A stretch of 64,000 nt of DNA, taken from contig CAWCZY010000014.1 in NCBI GenBank assembly GCA_963800215.1, forward strand, positions 248,001 through 312,000, given 5' to 3'. Both the position numbers and the translations under genes were made by a program. The DNA comes from JAJPKK01 sp963800215. GTDB lineage: Bacteria; Pseudomonadota; Alphaproteobacteria; Rhizobiales; Xanthobacteraceae. Each line of letters starts with the position of its first letter. The stretch's first letter is position 1. This document shows positions 18,834-26,895 of the stretch, one piece after another. A model generated the notes under the pieces. That model was not told where the DNA came from. It saw only the letters and a list, made by a program, of their open reading frames with translations, and made no database searches.

Positions 18834-19940
18834 ATGAAGCATCTGACATTGTCGCGCCGCCGGTTCCTGAAGGGAACCGCGGCCGGTCTAGTCGCGGCCG
18901 GATCGGGGGCACGCATGGCCGAAGCGGCCAACGTCACGATCGGCATTGTCTATGTCGGGCCGCGCGATGATTTCGGCTGGAATCAAGCACATGCGGTCGC
19001 CGTCAAGGCGCTCAAGACGCTTCCGGGCGTGACCGCTGTTGAAGAGGAAAATGTTCCTGAGACCGACGCGTGCTCCAAGACGATGGAGTCGATGGTCAAC
19101 CTCGACAACGCCAACATCGTGCTGGGAACCTCGTTCGGCTATTTTGATCCGTTCATGATCGACTTGGCTAAAAAATATGCAAAAGTGGAATTCCGCCACG
19201 CAGCACCGCTGTGGAATGCCTCCAAGCACCCGAAGAACCTCGGCAGCTATTTCGGCTACCTCAACCAGGCCCATTACGTCGACGGGGTGGCCGCCGGCCT
19301 CTCGACCAAGTCCAACAAGCTCGGCTTCGTCGCCGCCAAGCCGATCTCCTCGGTGCTCAGCAACATCAACTCGTTCATGCTGGGCGCCAAGAAGACCAAC
19401 CCCAATGCGGTCGTGCAGGTCATCTTCACCGGCGATTGGTCGTTGCCGGTGCGTGAGGCCGAAGCGGTCAACGCGCTGATCGACGCCGGCTGCGACGTCA
19501 TCACCTGCCACGTCGACGGACCGAAGGTCGTGATCGAGACCGCGGAAAAGCGCGGCGCCAAGACTTGCGGCCACAACTCCTCGCAGGCGCCTCTCGCTCC
19601 CAAGGGCTTCATCACCGGGGCGGAATACAAGTGGGTGACGATCTACAAGGGCTATGCGACCGACCTGGCGGCCGGCAAGAAGCTGCCCAACATGGTGGCC
19701 GGCGGCTACGAGGCCGACATGGTGCAGAACTCCCCGTTCGGTGCCGGCGCGAGCGATGCCGCCCGCAAGGCCGCGACCGCCGCCATCGCCGATCTGCGCG
19801 CGAAAAAGCCGATCTATGTCGGTCCGCTCAAGGACAACAAGACCGGCAAGGTCGTGATCGACAAGACCTACGACAACCTCGATCCCTTCCTCGATCAGAT
19901 GAACTACCTGCTCGAGGGCGTCAACGGTTCCATCACCTGA
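18834..19940 (+). CDS. BMP-family ABC transporter substrate-binding protein (Tat-exported)
   Basis: This 368-aa periplasmic binding protein is of the basic-membrane-protein (Bmp/PnrA) class, whose studied members bind purine nucleosides or related heterocycles. A twin-arginine signal (LSRRRFLKGTAAG) precedes the fold. Family landmarks are GPRDDFGWNQAHAVAV, NIVLGTSFGYFDP, SYFGYLNQAHYVDGVAAG and CDVITCHVDGP. ATG 18834 has AAGGGAG 9 bases upstream. The alternative GTG at 18807 would put that site inside the gene. It heads an operon with two permeases, an ATPase and three amidohydrolase or deaminase genes, so its ligand is probably a purine- or urea-derived compound. Confidence 0.9.
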   Translation: MKHLTLSRRRFLKGTAAGLVAAGSGARMAEAANVTIGIVYVGPRDDFGWNQAHAVAVKALKTLPGVTAVEEENVPETDACSKTMESMVNLDNANIVLGTSFGYFDPFMIDLAKKYAKVEFRHAAPLWNASKHPKNLGSYFGYLNQAHYVDGVAAGLSTKSNKLGFVAAKPISSVLSNINSFMLGAKKTNPNAVVQVIFTGDWSLPVREAEAVNALIDAGCDVITCHVDGPKVVIETAEKRGAKTCGHNSSQAPLAPKGFITGAEYKWVTIYKGYATDLAAGKKLPNMVAGGYEADMVQNSPFGAGASDAARKAATAAIADLRAKKPIYVGPLKDNKTGKVVIDKTYDNLDPFLDQMNYLLEGVNGSIT

Positions 19941-20015
19941 GCCTCGCGTGGCGTCGCGCCACCGGCGTGACGCCTCCCGGCCAATTTCTCCGCGCACCCA
20001 AATTTTCCGGCGCAC

Positions 20016-21146
20016 ATGGCAAACATATCAGAACCGCTCGGCGCGGCGCTCGTCGGCGCCGCGAAGGAACCCAGCGACCTCTCGGTCCGCATCCGCAGGG
20101 GTGCGGAGTACATCGCCATTCCGCTGTTCGCACTGGTGGTGTCGTCGGTGCTGTTCTCGCTGTTCCTGCTGGCACTCGGCAAGTCGCCGGTCGAATTCTT
20201 CGAGCTGGTGGAGCGGGGCGGCTTCGGCACAGCGTTCTCGCTGCAAAACACGCTGCAGCGGTCGGCCCCGCTGATCCTGACGGCGCTTGCCGTCGCGGTG
20301 CCGGCGCGGATCGGGCTGATCATGATCGGCGGGGAGGGGGCGCTGGTGATGGGCGGCTTCGTCTCGGCGGTGGTCGCCATACCGCTGGTGCTCAACCACG
20401 CGCCGCCGATCGTCGCCTTGATCGTCATGGCGGTCATGGGCATGATCGCCGGCGGCTGCTGGGTGGGCATCGCCGGCTATCTGCGCTATGCCCGCGGCGT
20501 CAACGAGACGATCTCGTCGCTGCTGCTCACCTATATCGGCATCGCGGTGATGAACTTCTTCGTCGAAGGATCGCTGCGCGACCTCACCAATCCGAACAAG
20601 CCCTCGACGATGCCGATCGGGGAAGACTATATGGTCGGCAAGATCCCCGGCACCGACGTCCACTGGGGCCTCGCCGCAGGCATCGTGCTCGCGATCATCC
20701 TTCACATCCTTTTGTCGAGGACCACCTTCGGCTTCGCCGTGCGCGTCACCGGCGGCAATCCGCGCGCGGCGCAGGCCCAGGGCCTGCCGGTCGGCACCCT
20801 CATCGTGTTGTGCACGATGATCGCGGGCGCTTGCGCGGGCCTCGCCGGCTTCTTCGAGGTGGCGGCGATCCAGGGCCGCGCCAACGCGTCGCTGGTCGCC
20901 GGCTATGGTTTCACCGGGATTCTCGTCGCCTTCCTCGCCCGCCAGAGTCCGCTCGCGATCATTCCGGTTGCGATCATGTTCGGCGGCCTCGTCGCCTCCG
21001 GCGGCCTGGTGCAGCGTCGCATGGACCTGCCCGACGCCACCGTGCTGGTGCTGCAAGGCCTAGTGTTCGTGGTGCTGCTGGTCTCGGAGACGCTGTACGG
21101 CCGTTTCAAGATATTCCAGGTCACCCCCGCGGCGGATCGCACATGA
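20016..21146 (+). CDS. ABC transporter permease (YufP/BPD_transp_2, nucleoside type)
   Basis: This 376-aa polytopic permease is the first of the pair that forms the membrane channel of the BMP-type importer. It has about ten hydrophobic segments. Family signatures are RIGLIMIGGEGALVMGGFV near the middle and the coupling-helix region VTGGNPRAAQAQGLPV, which contacts the ATPase. The start lies 75 bases after the binding-protein gene. Its stop overlaps the next permease start by four bases (ATGA), indicating translational coupling. Confidence 0.9.
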   Translation: MANISEPLGAALVGAAKEPSDLSVRIRRGAEYIAIPLFALVVSSVLFSLFLLALGKSPVEFFELVERGGFGTAFSLQNTLQRSAPLILTALAVAVPARIGLIMIGGEGALVMGGFVSAVVAIPLVLNHAPPIVALIVMAVMGMIAGGCWVGIAGYLRYARGVNETISSLLLTYIGIAVMNFFVEGSLRDLTNPNKPSTMPIGEDYMVGKIPGTDVHWGLAAGIVLAIILHILLSRTTFGFAVRVTGGNPRAAQAQGLPVGTLIVLCTMIAGACAGLAGFFEVAAIQGRANASLVAGYGFTGILVAFLARQSPLAIIPVAIMFGGLVASGGLVQRRMDLPDATVLVLQGLVFVVLLVSETLYGRFKIFQVTPAADRT

Positions 21147-22063
21147 GCGACAATCCCTATCTCATCGTCATGTTCGCCATCATCGGCGGCGCGTTGCGGG
21201 TGTCGACGCCGTTCATGTTCGTGGCGCTCGGCGAATGCCTCACCGAGAAATCGGGGCGGGTCAATCTGGGCCTCGAAGGCACGCTGGTCCTGGGGGCGAT
21301 GTGCGCCTATGCGACCTCCTACCACACCGGCTCCCCCGTGCTCGGCGTGCTCGCCGCCGGCTGCTCCGGCGCGGTGCTCGGCGGCATCCACGGCTATGTC
21401 TGCAAGTTGCCGAAGGTCAACGACATCGCCATCGGCATCGCCATGATGCTGTTCGGCACCGGCTTGGCCTTCTTCTTCGGCAAGGCCTATATCCAGCCCT
21501 CGGCGCCGCGGCTCGGCTCGTTCTCGCTGGGCGCCTGGACCGGCAATCCGCAGATCGAGACGGCGCTGCAGATCAATCCGCTGCTGCTCGTCGGGGTCGT
21601 CGTCGCGTTCATCATGGCGTGGGCGTTCGCCAACACACGCTGGGGCCTGATCGTGCGCATGACCGGCGACAGCGCGGCGTCGGCCAGGGCGATGGGCGTG
21701 TCGGTCGACCTCGTGCGCTTCCTCGCCACCACCGTCGGCGGCTTTCTCGCCGGCGTCGGCGGTGCGTTCCTGTCGCTCTATTATCCCGGTTCCTGGAACC
21801 AGGGTCTTTCCTCCGGCCAGGGCTTGATGGCGGTCGCGCTCGTCATCTTTGCGCGCTGGAAGCCGCTGATGTGCGTGGTCGCCGCCCTGCTGTTCGGCGC
21901 TGCCGGCGCCATCGGGCCGGCCCTGCAGTCGGTCGGCATCACCCAGGGCTATTATTTCTTCAATGCCGCCCCTTACATCCTCACGCTCCTGATCATGATC
22001 GCCTCGGCCGGATCGAAGCAGGCCGCGCGCGACGTGCCCGGCGAGCTCAGCATCACTAAGTGA
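21143..22063 (+). CDS. ABC transporter permease (YufQ/BPD_transp_2, nucleoside type)
   Basis: This second permease of 306 aa pairs with the preceding gene to form the inner-membrane channel. It shows the family motif EKSGRVNLGLEGTLVLGAM and the ATPase-coupling segment MTGDSAASARAMGVSVDLVR. Eight to nine hydrophobic helices are visible. It overlaps the first permease by four bases. A gap of about 115 bases follows, holding a tandem array of tiny reading frames before the formamidase-like gene. Confidence 0.9.
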   Translation: MSDNPYLIVMFAIIGGALRVSTPFMFVALGECLTEKSGRVNLGLEGTLVLGAMCAYATSYHTGSPVLGVLAAGCSGAVLGGIHGYVCKLPKVNDIAIGIAMMLFGTGLAFFFGKAYIQPSAPRLGSFSLGAWTGNPQIETALQINPLLLVGVVVAFIMAWAFANTRWGLIVRMTGDSAASARAMGVSVDLVRFLATTVGGFLAGVGGAFLSLYYPGSWNQGLSSGQGLMAVALVIFARWKPLMCVVAALLFGAAGAIGPALQSVGITQGYYFFNAAPYILTLLIMIASAGSKQAARDVPGELSITK

Positions 22064-22128
22064 TGGTGCGAGGCCGTCTCGGGCGCGCTGCCGGTCGATG
22101 CATCGATGTTTCGAGTGAGCGTGCCGAC

Positions 22129-22177
22129 ATGAGTGGACCCTGAGATGAGCGGACACCTGACATGAGCGGGCTCTGAG
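22129..22177 (+). repeat. Tandem start-codon repeats forming three mini-ORFs
   Basis: Three diverged copies of a 16-17-base unit (consensus ATGAGCGGACNCTGAG) stand directly before the formamidase-like gene, whose own start is a fourth copy. Each copy is a complete tiny frame: MSGP-stop (22129-22143), MSGHLT-stop (22145-22165) and MSGL-stop (22162-22176). The first and third stops are followed one base later by the next ATG; the second stop overlaps the third copy's ATG. The gene itself begins MSGL. They may modulate translation or simply be a local duplication. Confidence 0.7.
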
Positions 22178-23194
22178 ATGAGCGGACTTGGCGGCCTGAA
22201 CAAGACACCCAATGGGGTGGTGCTGGGGCTGGTGCAGCTTCAATTGCCCGTGGTGGCGACGCCGGCCGATCTCTCGGCGCAGACCGCGCGCATCGTCGCC
22301 ATGGTCGGCAAGGCGCGGCGCAACCTGCCCACCATGGACCTCGTGGTGTTTCCCGAATACGCCCTGCACGGGCTCTCCATGGACACCAACCCGGCGATCA
22401 TGTGCTCGCTCGACGGGCCGGAGGTGGCGGCGTTCCGGCAGGCCTGTATCGACAACCGCATCTGGGGCTGCTTTTCCATCATGGAGAGCAATCCGGGCGG
22501 CAACCCCTATAATTCCGGCCTGCTGATCGACGATTGCGGTGCCGTGCAGCTCTATTATCGCAAGATGCATCCGTGGGTGCCGGTGGAGCCCTGGGAGCCC
22601 GGCAATATCGGCATTCCCGTCGTCACCGGGCCGAACGGCGCCAAGATCGCGCTGATCATCTGCCACGACGGCATGTTTCCGGAGATGGCGCGGGAATGCG
22701 CCTACAAGGGTGCGGAGATCATGATCCGCACCGCGGGCTATACCGCGCCGATTCGCGACGCCTGGCGCTTCACCAACCAGGCCAACGCCTTCTGCAATCT
22801 GATGGTCACCGCCAATGTCTGCATGTGCGGCAGCGACGGCAGCTTCAATTCCATGGGCGAGGGCATGATCGTCAATTTCGACGGCACCGTGCTCGCTCAC
22901 GCAACCAGCGGCCGCGCCGACGAGATCATCACCGCCGAGGTGCGTCCCGATCTCGTGCGCGAGGCGCGGGCGCACTGGTCGGTCGAGAACAACATCTATC
23001 AGCTCGGCCACCGCGGCTTCACCGCCGTCGACGGCGGCGCCCGGGATTGCCCTTACACCTTCATGCAGGACCTCGTCGCCGGGCGTTATCGCGTGCCGTG
23101 GGAGGACGAGGTGCACCATGTCGACGGCACCTCCTGCGGCTTTCCCAAGCCACGACGCCGTTATGGCGAACGCCTCGATCAGGCCGCGGAGTGA
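22178..23194 (+). CDS. Formamidase/aliphatic amidase (nitrilase superfamily)
   Basis: This 338-aa cytosolic amide hydrolase shows the full nitrilase-type triad: Glu60 in VFPEYALHG, Lys129 in YYRKMHPW and Cys162 in IICHDGMFPEMA. Length and spacing fit the AmiF/AmiE group, which releases ammonia from formamide or short aliphatic amides. It lies within the nucleoside-type ABC importer operon, upstream of the biuret-hydrolase-like gene and the ATPase gene. It probably works on an amide formed when the imported compound is broken down. The start ATG is the fourth copy of an ATGAGCGG tandem repeat; the three upstream copies form short frames ending in TGA. Confidence 0.85.
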   Translation: MSGLGGLNKTPNGVVLGLVQLQLPVVATPADLSAQTARIVAMVGKARRNLPTMDLVVFPEYALHGLSMDTNPAIMCSLDGPEVAAFRQACIDNRIWGCFSIMESNPGGNPYNSGLLIDDCGAVQLYYRKMHPWVPVEPWEPGNIGIPVVTGPNGAKIALIICHDGMFPEMARECAYKGAEIMIRTAGYTAPIRDAWRFTNQANAFCNLMVTANVCMCGSDGSFNSMGEGMIVNFDGTVLAHATSGRADEIITAEVRPDLVREARAHWSVENNIYQLGHRGFTAVDGGARDCPYTFMQDLVAGRYRVPWEDEVHHVDGTSCGFPKPRRRYGERLDQAAE

Positions 23195-23197
23195 AGC

Positions 23198-23875
23198 ATG
23201 CCGACGATACCGTCCACCCCCTATGCCTGGCCGTTCGACGGCGACGTGACGCCGCAGAACACGGCGCTCATCATCATCGACATGCAAACCGACTTCTGCG
23301 GCAAAGGCGGCTATGTCGACGCCATGGGCTATGACCTTTCGCTGACCCAGGCGCCGATCGAGCCGATCCGCAGCGTGCTTTCGGCGCTGCGCGAGAAGGG
23401 CTACCACGTCATCCACACCCGCGAGGGCCATCGTCCCGATTTGAGCGACCTGCCCGCCAACAAGCGCTGGCGGTCGCGCCAGATCGGCGCCGGCATCGGC
23501 GATCCCGGACCGTGCGGCCGCATCCTGGTGCGCGGCGAGCCGGGCTGGGAGATCATCCCGGAGCTCGCTCCCAAGCCCGGAGAGCCGATCATCGACAAGC
23601 CCGGCAAGGGCTCGTTCTGCGCCACCGATCTCGAGCTGATGCTGCGCACCAGCGGCATCCGCAACATCATCCTGTCCGGCATCACGACCGACGTGTGCGT
23701 CCACACCACCATGCGCGAGGCCAATGACCGCGGCTTCGAATGCCTGCTTCTGGAGGACTGCTGCGCCGCGACCGACCCCGGCAACCACCTCGCCGCCGTC
23801 CACATGATCAAGATGCAGGGCGGCGTGTTCGGCGCGGTATCCGATTCCAAGACATTTCTGGAGCATCTGCCGTGA
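23198..23875 (+). CDS. biuH: Isochorismatase-fold cysteine hydrolase, biuret amidohydrolase-like
   Basis: This 225-aa enzyme is of the cysteine-hydrolase branch of the isochorismatase fold. The triad is Asp28 (IIIDMQTDF), Lys134 (IIDKPGKGSF) and Cys167 (TTDVCVHTT). As recalled, segments such as CGKGGYVDAMGYDLSL and KRWRSRQIGAGIGDPGPCG match Rhizobium biuret hydrolase closely, with triad spacing preserved. Biuret hydrolysis yields allophanate and ammonia, but no allophanate hydrolase is in the window, so the true substrate may be a related ureide. GGAG lies upstream of ATG 23198. Its stop overlaps the ATPase gene start. A paralogue lies at 34298-34975. Confidence 0.8.
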   Translation: MPTIPSTPYAWPFDGDVTPQNTALIIIDMQTDFCGKGGYVDAMGYDLSLTQAPIEPIRSVLSALREKGYHVIHTREGHRPDLSDLPANKRWRSRQIGAGIGDPGPCGRILVRGEPGWEIIPELAPKPGEPIIDKPGKGSFCATDLELMLRTSGIRNIILSGITTDVCVHTTMREANDRGFECLLLEDCCAATDPGNHLAAVHMIKMQGGVFGAVSDSKTFLEHLP

Positions 23876-25427
23876 GCGTCGCCGAACTCTCGACCGAGCC
23901 TTCGCCACCGCCCGGCCAGGCACGGGCCGTCTCGCTGGAAACGGCGGGCATGACCAAGATCTTCGGGCCGCTGGTGGCGCTTGGCGATGTCTCGATCAAG
24001 GTCGAGGCGGGCGAGTTCCACGCCCTGCTGGGCGAGAACGGTGCCGGCAAGTCGACGCTGGTCAAATGCATCATGGGCTTCTACGTGCCCGATCGCGGCA
24101 CCGTATCGCTCAACGGCAAGGAGGTGACGATCCGCAATCCGCGCGACGCCCGCGCGCTCGGGATCGGCATGGTCTATCAGCACTTCACGCTGGTTCCTTC
24201 GCTGACGGGGGCGGAGAACCTCGTCATCAGCCGTGCCGATGCGCCCGCGGTGATCGACTGGAAGAAGGAGAAGCGCTCCCTGGAAGCATTTCTCGACCGC
24301 ATGCCGTTCCGCGTGCCGCTCGACGTGCCGGTGTCGACGCTCGCCGCCGGCGAGAAGCAGAAGCTCGAAATCCTCAAGCTGCTCTATCTCGACCAGCGCA
24401 TGCTCATCCTCGACGAGCCGACCTCGGTGCTCACCCCGAGCGAGGCCGACGAGATGCTGGGCCTGCTCCGGGCCATGGCCGCGCGCAAGGAAATCACGGT
24501 CATCATGATCACCCACAAGTTCCGCGAGGTGCGGGCGTTTGCGGACAGCGTCACCGTGCTCCGCCGCGGCAGGAAGGTCGGCGGCGGCAAGGTCTCCGAT
24601 CTCACCACCGACGACATGGCGCGCATGATGATCGGCGACACCCAGATCCGCGAGCGCGCGGTGCGGGCGGATCGCCCGCCCGGCGCCACCGTGCTCGAGC
24701 TCGCTGCGCTCTACGCCGACGATGACGACGGACTGCCGGCGCTGGAGAAGCTGAACCTCAAGGTCCATGCCGGCGAGATCGTCGGCATCGCTGGGGTCTC
24801 CGGCAACGGCCAGTCGCAGCTCGTCGAAGTGCTCTCGGGCCAGCGTCCGCTGACCGACGGCCGCGTCATCATCAAGAACGAGCCGTTCGAGCCGACCCGC
24901 GAGCGCTTCTATCGGCTCAAGGTGTTCGGGCTTCCGGAGGAGCCGCTCAAGAACGCTACGGTGCCGCGGATGACCATCACCGAGAACATGGCGTTCCGCA
25001 ATTTCGACCGGCCGCCCTATGCGAAGCTCGGCTGGTGGCTCTCCCCGGCCCGATGCGGGCGAAGGCGCGCGAGCTGATCGCGCGCTACCGGGTGAAGACG
25101 ACGTCGCCGGAAGCCGCGATCGCCGATCTTTCCGGCGGCAATGTGCAGCGCGCGGTGCTGGCGCGCGAGCTGTCTGGCGAAGTCGACGTCCTCATCGTCG
25201 CCAATCCCTGCTTCGGGCTCGACTTCGCCTCGGTTGCCGAGATCCGCTCCCAGATCATGGAGCAGCGCAACCACGGCGCAGCGGTGCTGCTGGTTTCGGA
25301 GGATCTCGACGAGATACTCGAACTCGCCGACCGCGTCGCAGTGATGTCGGAAGGCACCATCAACTACGTGTCGCCGGTGGGCGAGACCGACCGCGCCACC
25401 ATCGGCCATTACATGGCGGGGCATTGA
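23872..25427 (+). CDS. ABC transporter ATP-binding protein, two-domain nucleoside type, frameshifted
   Basis: This is the energising subunit of the BMP-type importer, with two ATPase domains of about 250 aa each. The first has Walker A GENGAGKSTL, the Q-loop in GMVYQHFTL, a degenerate signature LAAGEKQKLEI and Walker B LILDEPTSVL. The second has the shortened P-loop GVSGNGQSQL and, as usual in this family, signature LSGGNVQRAVLARE. The frame breaks at about 25048: after AKLGWWLSP the second frame continues GPMRAKARELIARYRV. Adding one G to the CCGGCC run there restores about 518 aa. The GTG start at 23872 overlaps the stop of the hydrolase gene by four bases. Confidence 0.85.
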
Positions 25428-25507
25428 ACGCCTTCAAATTCCCGCGCCCGACATGATATCCTGACCGCATCGCCGATCCCGCGATCCGAACCCGAGCCGA
25501 CCCGAAC

Positions 25508-25978
25508 ATGAGCCATGAGCGTTTTATGCAGCGTGCCCTCGACATCGCCCTCGAGCGCATGCGCGCCAACAAGGGTGGCCCGTTCGGCGCCGTGATCGTA
25601 CGCGACGGCGAGATCGTGGCGGAGGGCTGGAACGAGGTCACCTCGACCAACGACCCGACCGCCCACGCCGAAGTGGTCGCGATTCGCCGGGCCTGCACGG
25701 CGCTGAATACCTTCAATCTGTCGGATTGCGACATCTATGCGAGCTGCGAGCCGTGCCCGATGTGCCTCGGGGCGATCTATTGGGGGCGATTCCGCACCCT
25801 CTATTTCGCCAACACCAGGGGCGAGGCCGCGGAAATCGGCTTCGACGACGAGTTCATCTACAAGGAAGTCCCGCTGGCCCCGGAGGCCCGCAGCATCCCG
25901 GGGCTGCGTGTGCAGACTCCGCAGTCGCACGTGCCATTCGCGGAATGGGCGGCCAAGCCGGATAAGATCCGGTATTGA
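25508..25978 (+). CDS. guaD: Guanine deaminase (cytidine-deaminase fold)
   Basis: This 156-aa zinc deaminase converts guanine to xanthine and ammonia. Length and sequence are those of the Bacillus GuaD group: zinc ligands His53 (in PTAHAEV, with catalytic Glu55) and Cys83 and Cys86 (in CEPCPMC), plus GGPFGAVIV, the GFDDEFIYKE segment and the C-terminal aromatic that closes the active site of a neighbouring subunit. The gene follows the importer ATPase by 80 bases and is probably in the same operon, which supports a purine-type substrate for the transporter. tRNA adenosine deaminase (TadA) is unlikely given the GuaD-type tail. Confidence 0.9.
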   Translation: MSHERFMQRALDIALERMRANKGGPFGAVIVRDGEIVAEGWNEVTSTNDPTAHAEVVAIRRACTALNTFNLSDCDIYASCEPCPMCLGAIYWGRFRTLYFANTRGEAAEIGFDDEFIYKEVPLAPEARSIPGLRVQTPQSHVPFAEWAAKPDKIRY

Positions 25979-26063
25979 AATTGGCTTATTGGACGTCGGA
26001 AATGCCTGAACCCGGTGTCAGGGGCGGGTCGAGAGTCGTCGCCCGGCTTCGGATCGTCCACCC

Positions 26064-26336
26064 TTATTGATGGGCAAAGATGGGCGGAACTCCACCCTGA
26101 TAGACTTCGACGGCCTGCCTTTGACGCGCGAGTTCACCGCGGCAATAGTCGTAGGCCGGCGTGTGGATCTGATAGCCCGTTGACTGGCACTTCTGGTCTT
26201 CCTGCGCCTCTTGCTCGGGCGTTAGCGGCGGAGGGGCCGCAGAGCCGAACAGGCCACTCAAGCCGCTTCCAGAAGAACACCCGGCCGCCAGCAGTGCCAG
26301 ACTGATTGCGACCACCCTCGTCATCGCAGGTTGCAT
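26064..26336 (-). CDS. Small lipoprotein, unknown function
   Basis: This 90-aa protein has a lipoprotein signal sequence (VVAISLALLAAGCSS) whose Cys would be lipidated. A short proline-rich stretch and a polar domain with two Cys (KCQSTGYQIHTPAYDYCRGEL) follow. The YDYCR motif recurs in small lipoproteins of Hyphomicrobiales. It starts at 26336, with a second possible start at 26324. No function is known. Confidence 0.7.
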   Translation of the reverse strand: MQPAMTRVVAISLALLAAGCSSGSGLSGLFGSAAPPPLTPEQEAQEDQKCQSTGYQIHTPAYDYCRGELARQRQAVEVYQGGVPPIFAHQ

Positions 26337-26452
26337 CTCACCGTTCCAATCTCCGACCCCAGCCAAGTCGTCAACATATCATATATATGGGCGCGAGTGT
26401 GACGGGTGCGGCTCGAGAGACGGTCGGCTTTTTGAGTGTCCCGGCGGTGGCG

Positions 26453-26668
26453 CTATTTTGCACTCGCGCTCGTATGACGGCGCTTGTGCCGGACGACGAC
26501 CCGGGGCTGGGGTGGTACCTGCCAAATGGGGAGACATTGCTCGCAGTAGCTCGGAAACGGATAGGATGGCCCCACCATGGGCGGAAAGCTACCGCCGCCG
26601 GCCGCCGCCGCCGGGACCGTCAACAGGGCGCTGATTCCCAGCGTCGAACCCAGCACAGATATCTTCAT
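26453..26668 (-). CDS. Small secreted protein with GPSYPFPSY motif
   Basis: This 71-aa protein consists of a signal peptide (MKISVLGSTLGISALLTVPAAAA) and a mature part of about 48 residues. The mature part contains GPSYPFPSYCEQC and ends in a basic tail (RHKRRHTSASAK). AAAGGAG lies 7 bases before ATG 26668. A related small protein at 28789-29025 has GPSYPYPSY in the same place after its signal peptide. The function is unknown. Confidence 0.7.
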   Translation of the reverse strand: MKISVLGSTLGISALLTVPAAAAGGGSFPPMVGPSYPFPSYCEQCLPIWQVPPQPRVVVRHKRRHTSASAK

Positions 26669-26842
26669 CGAAAACTCCTTTTTATCAGGAACGACTTACA
26701 TCGCCGAGCCGTGCCGGGTTCTTCGCTCTCGGCTCAGGACGCCCTTTCGAATTGCTGTAAAAGCTAGCAATTTTTCGATCGCCTTGGAAGCGCGGACGCA
26801 AGCGAGCCCTTTGCGAACCCGGCTTCTCCATCCTCTAGAACG

Positions 26843-26876
26843 GACATGCCGGGCACGAGGCCCGGCATGTCGTTTT
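26843..26876 (+). terminator. Strong hairpin after the outer-membrane protein gene
   Basis: A perfect 12-bp stem GACATGCCGGGC / GCCCGGCATGTC with the 5-base loop ACGAG is followed on the plus strand by GTTTTC. It begins about 25 bases beyond the stop codon of the minus-strand gene at 26896 and probably ends its transcript, although the T-run faces the plus direction. It may be bidirectional. Confidence 0.6.
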
Positions 26877-26895
26877 CAGCGATCCGATGGTCGGA

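Noticed and set aside
22129..22177. CRISPR-like or phage repeat
   Set aside because: The units are 16-17 bases without spacers and are clearly duplications of the gene start.
20903..23923. A 1,006-codon minus-strand frame opposite the importer operon
   Set aside because: It has shadow composition, no ribosome-binding site and no family features; the plus-strand genes here are certain.
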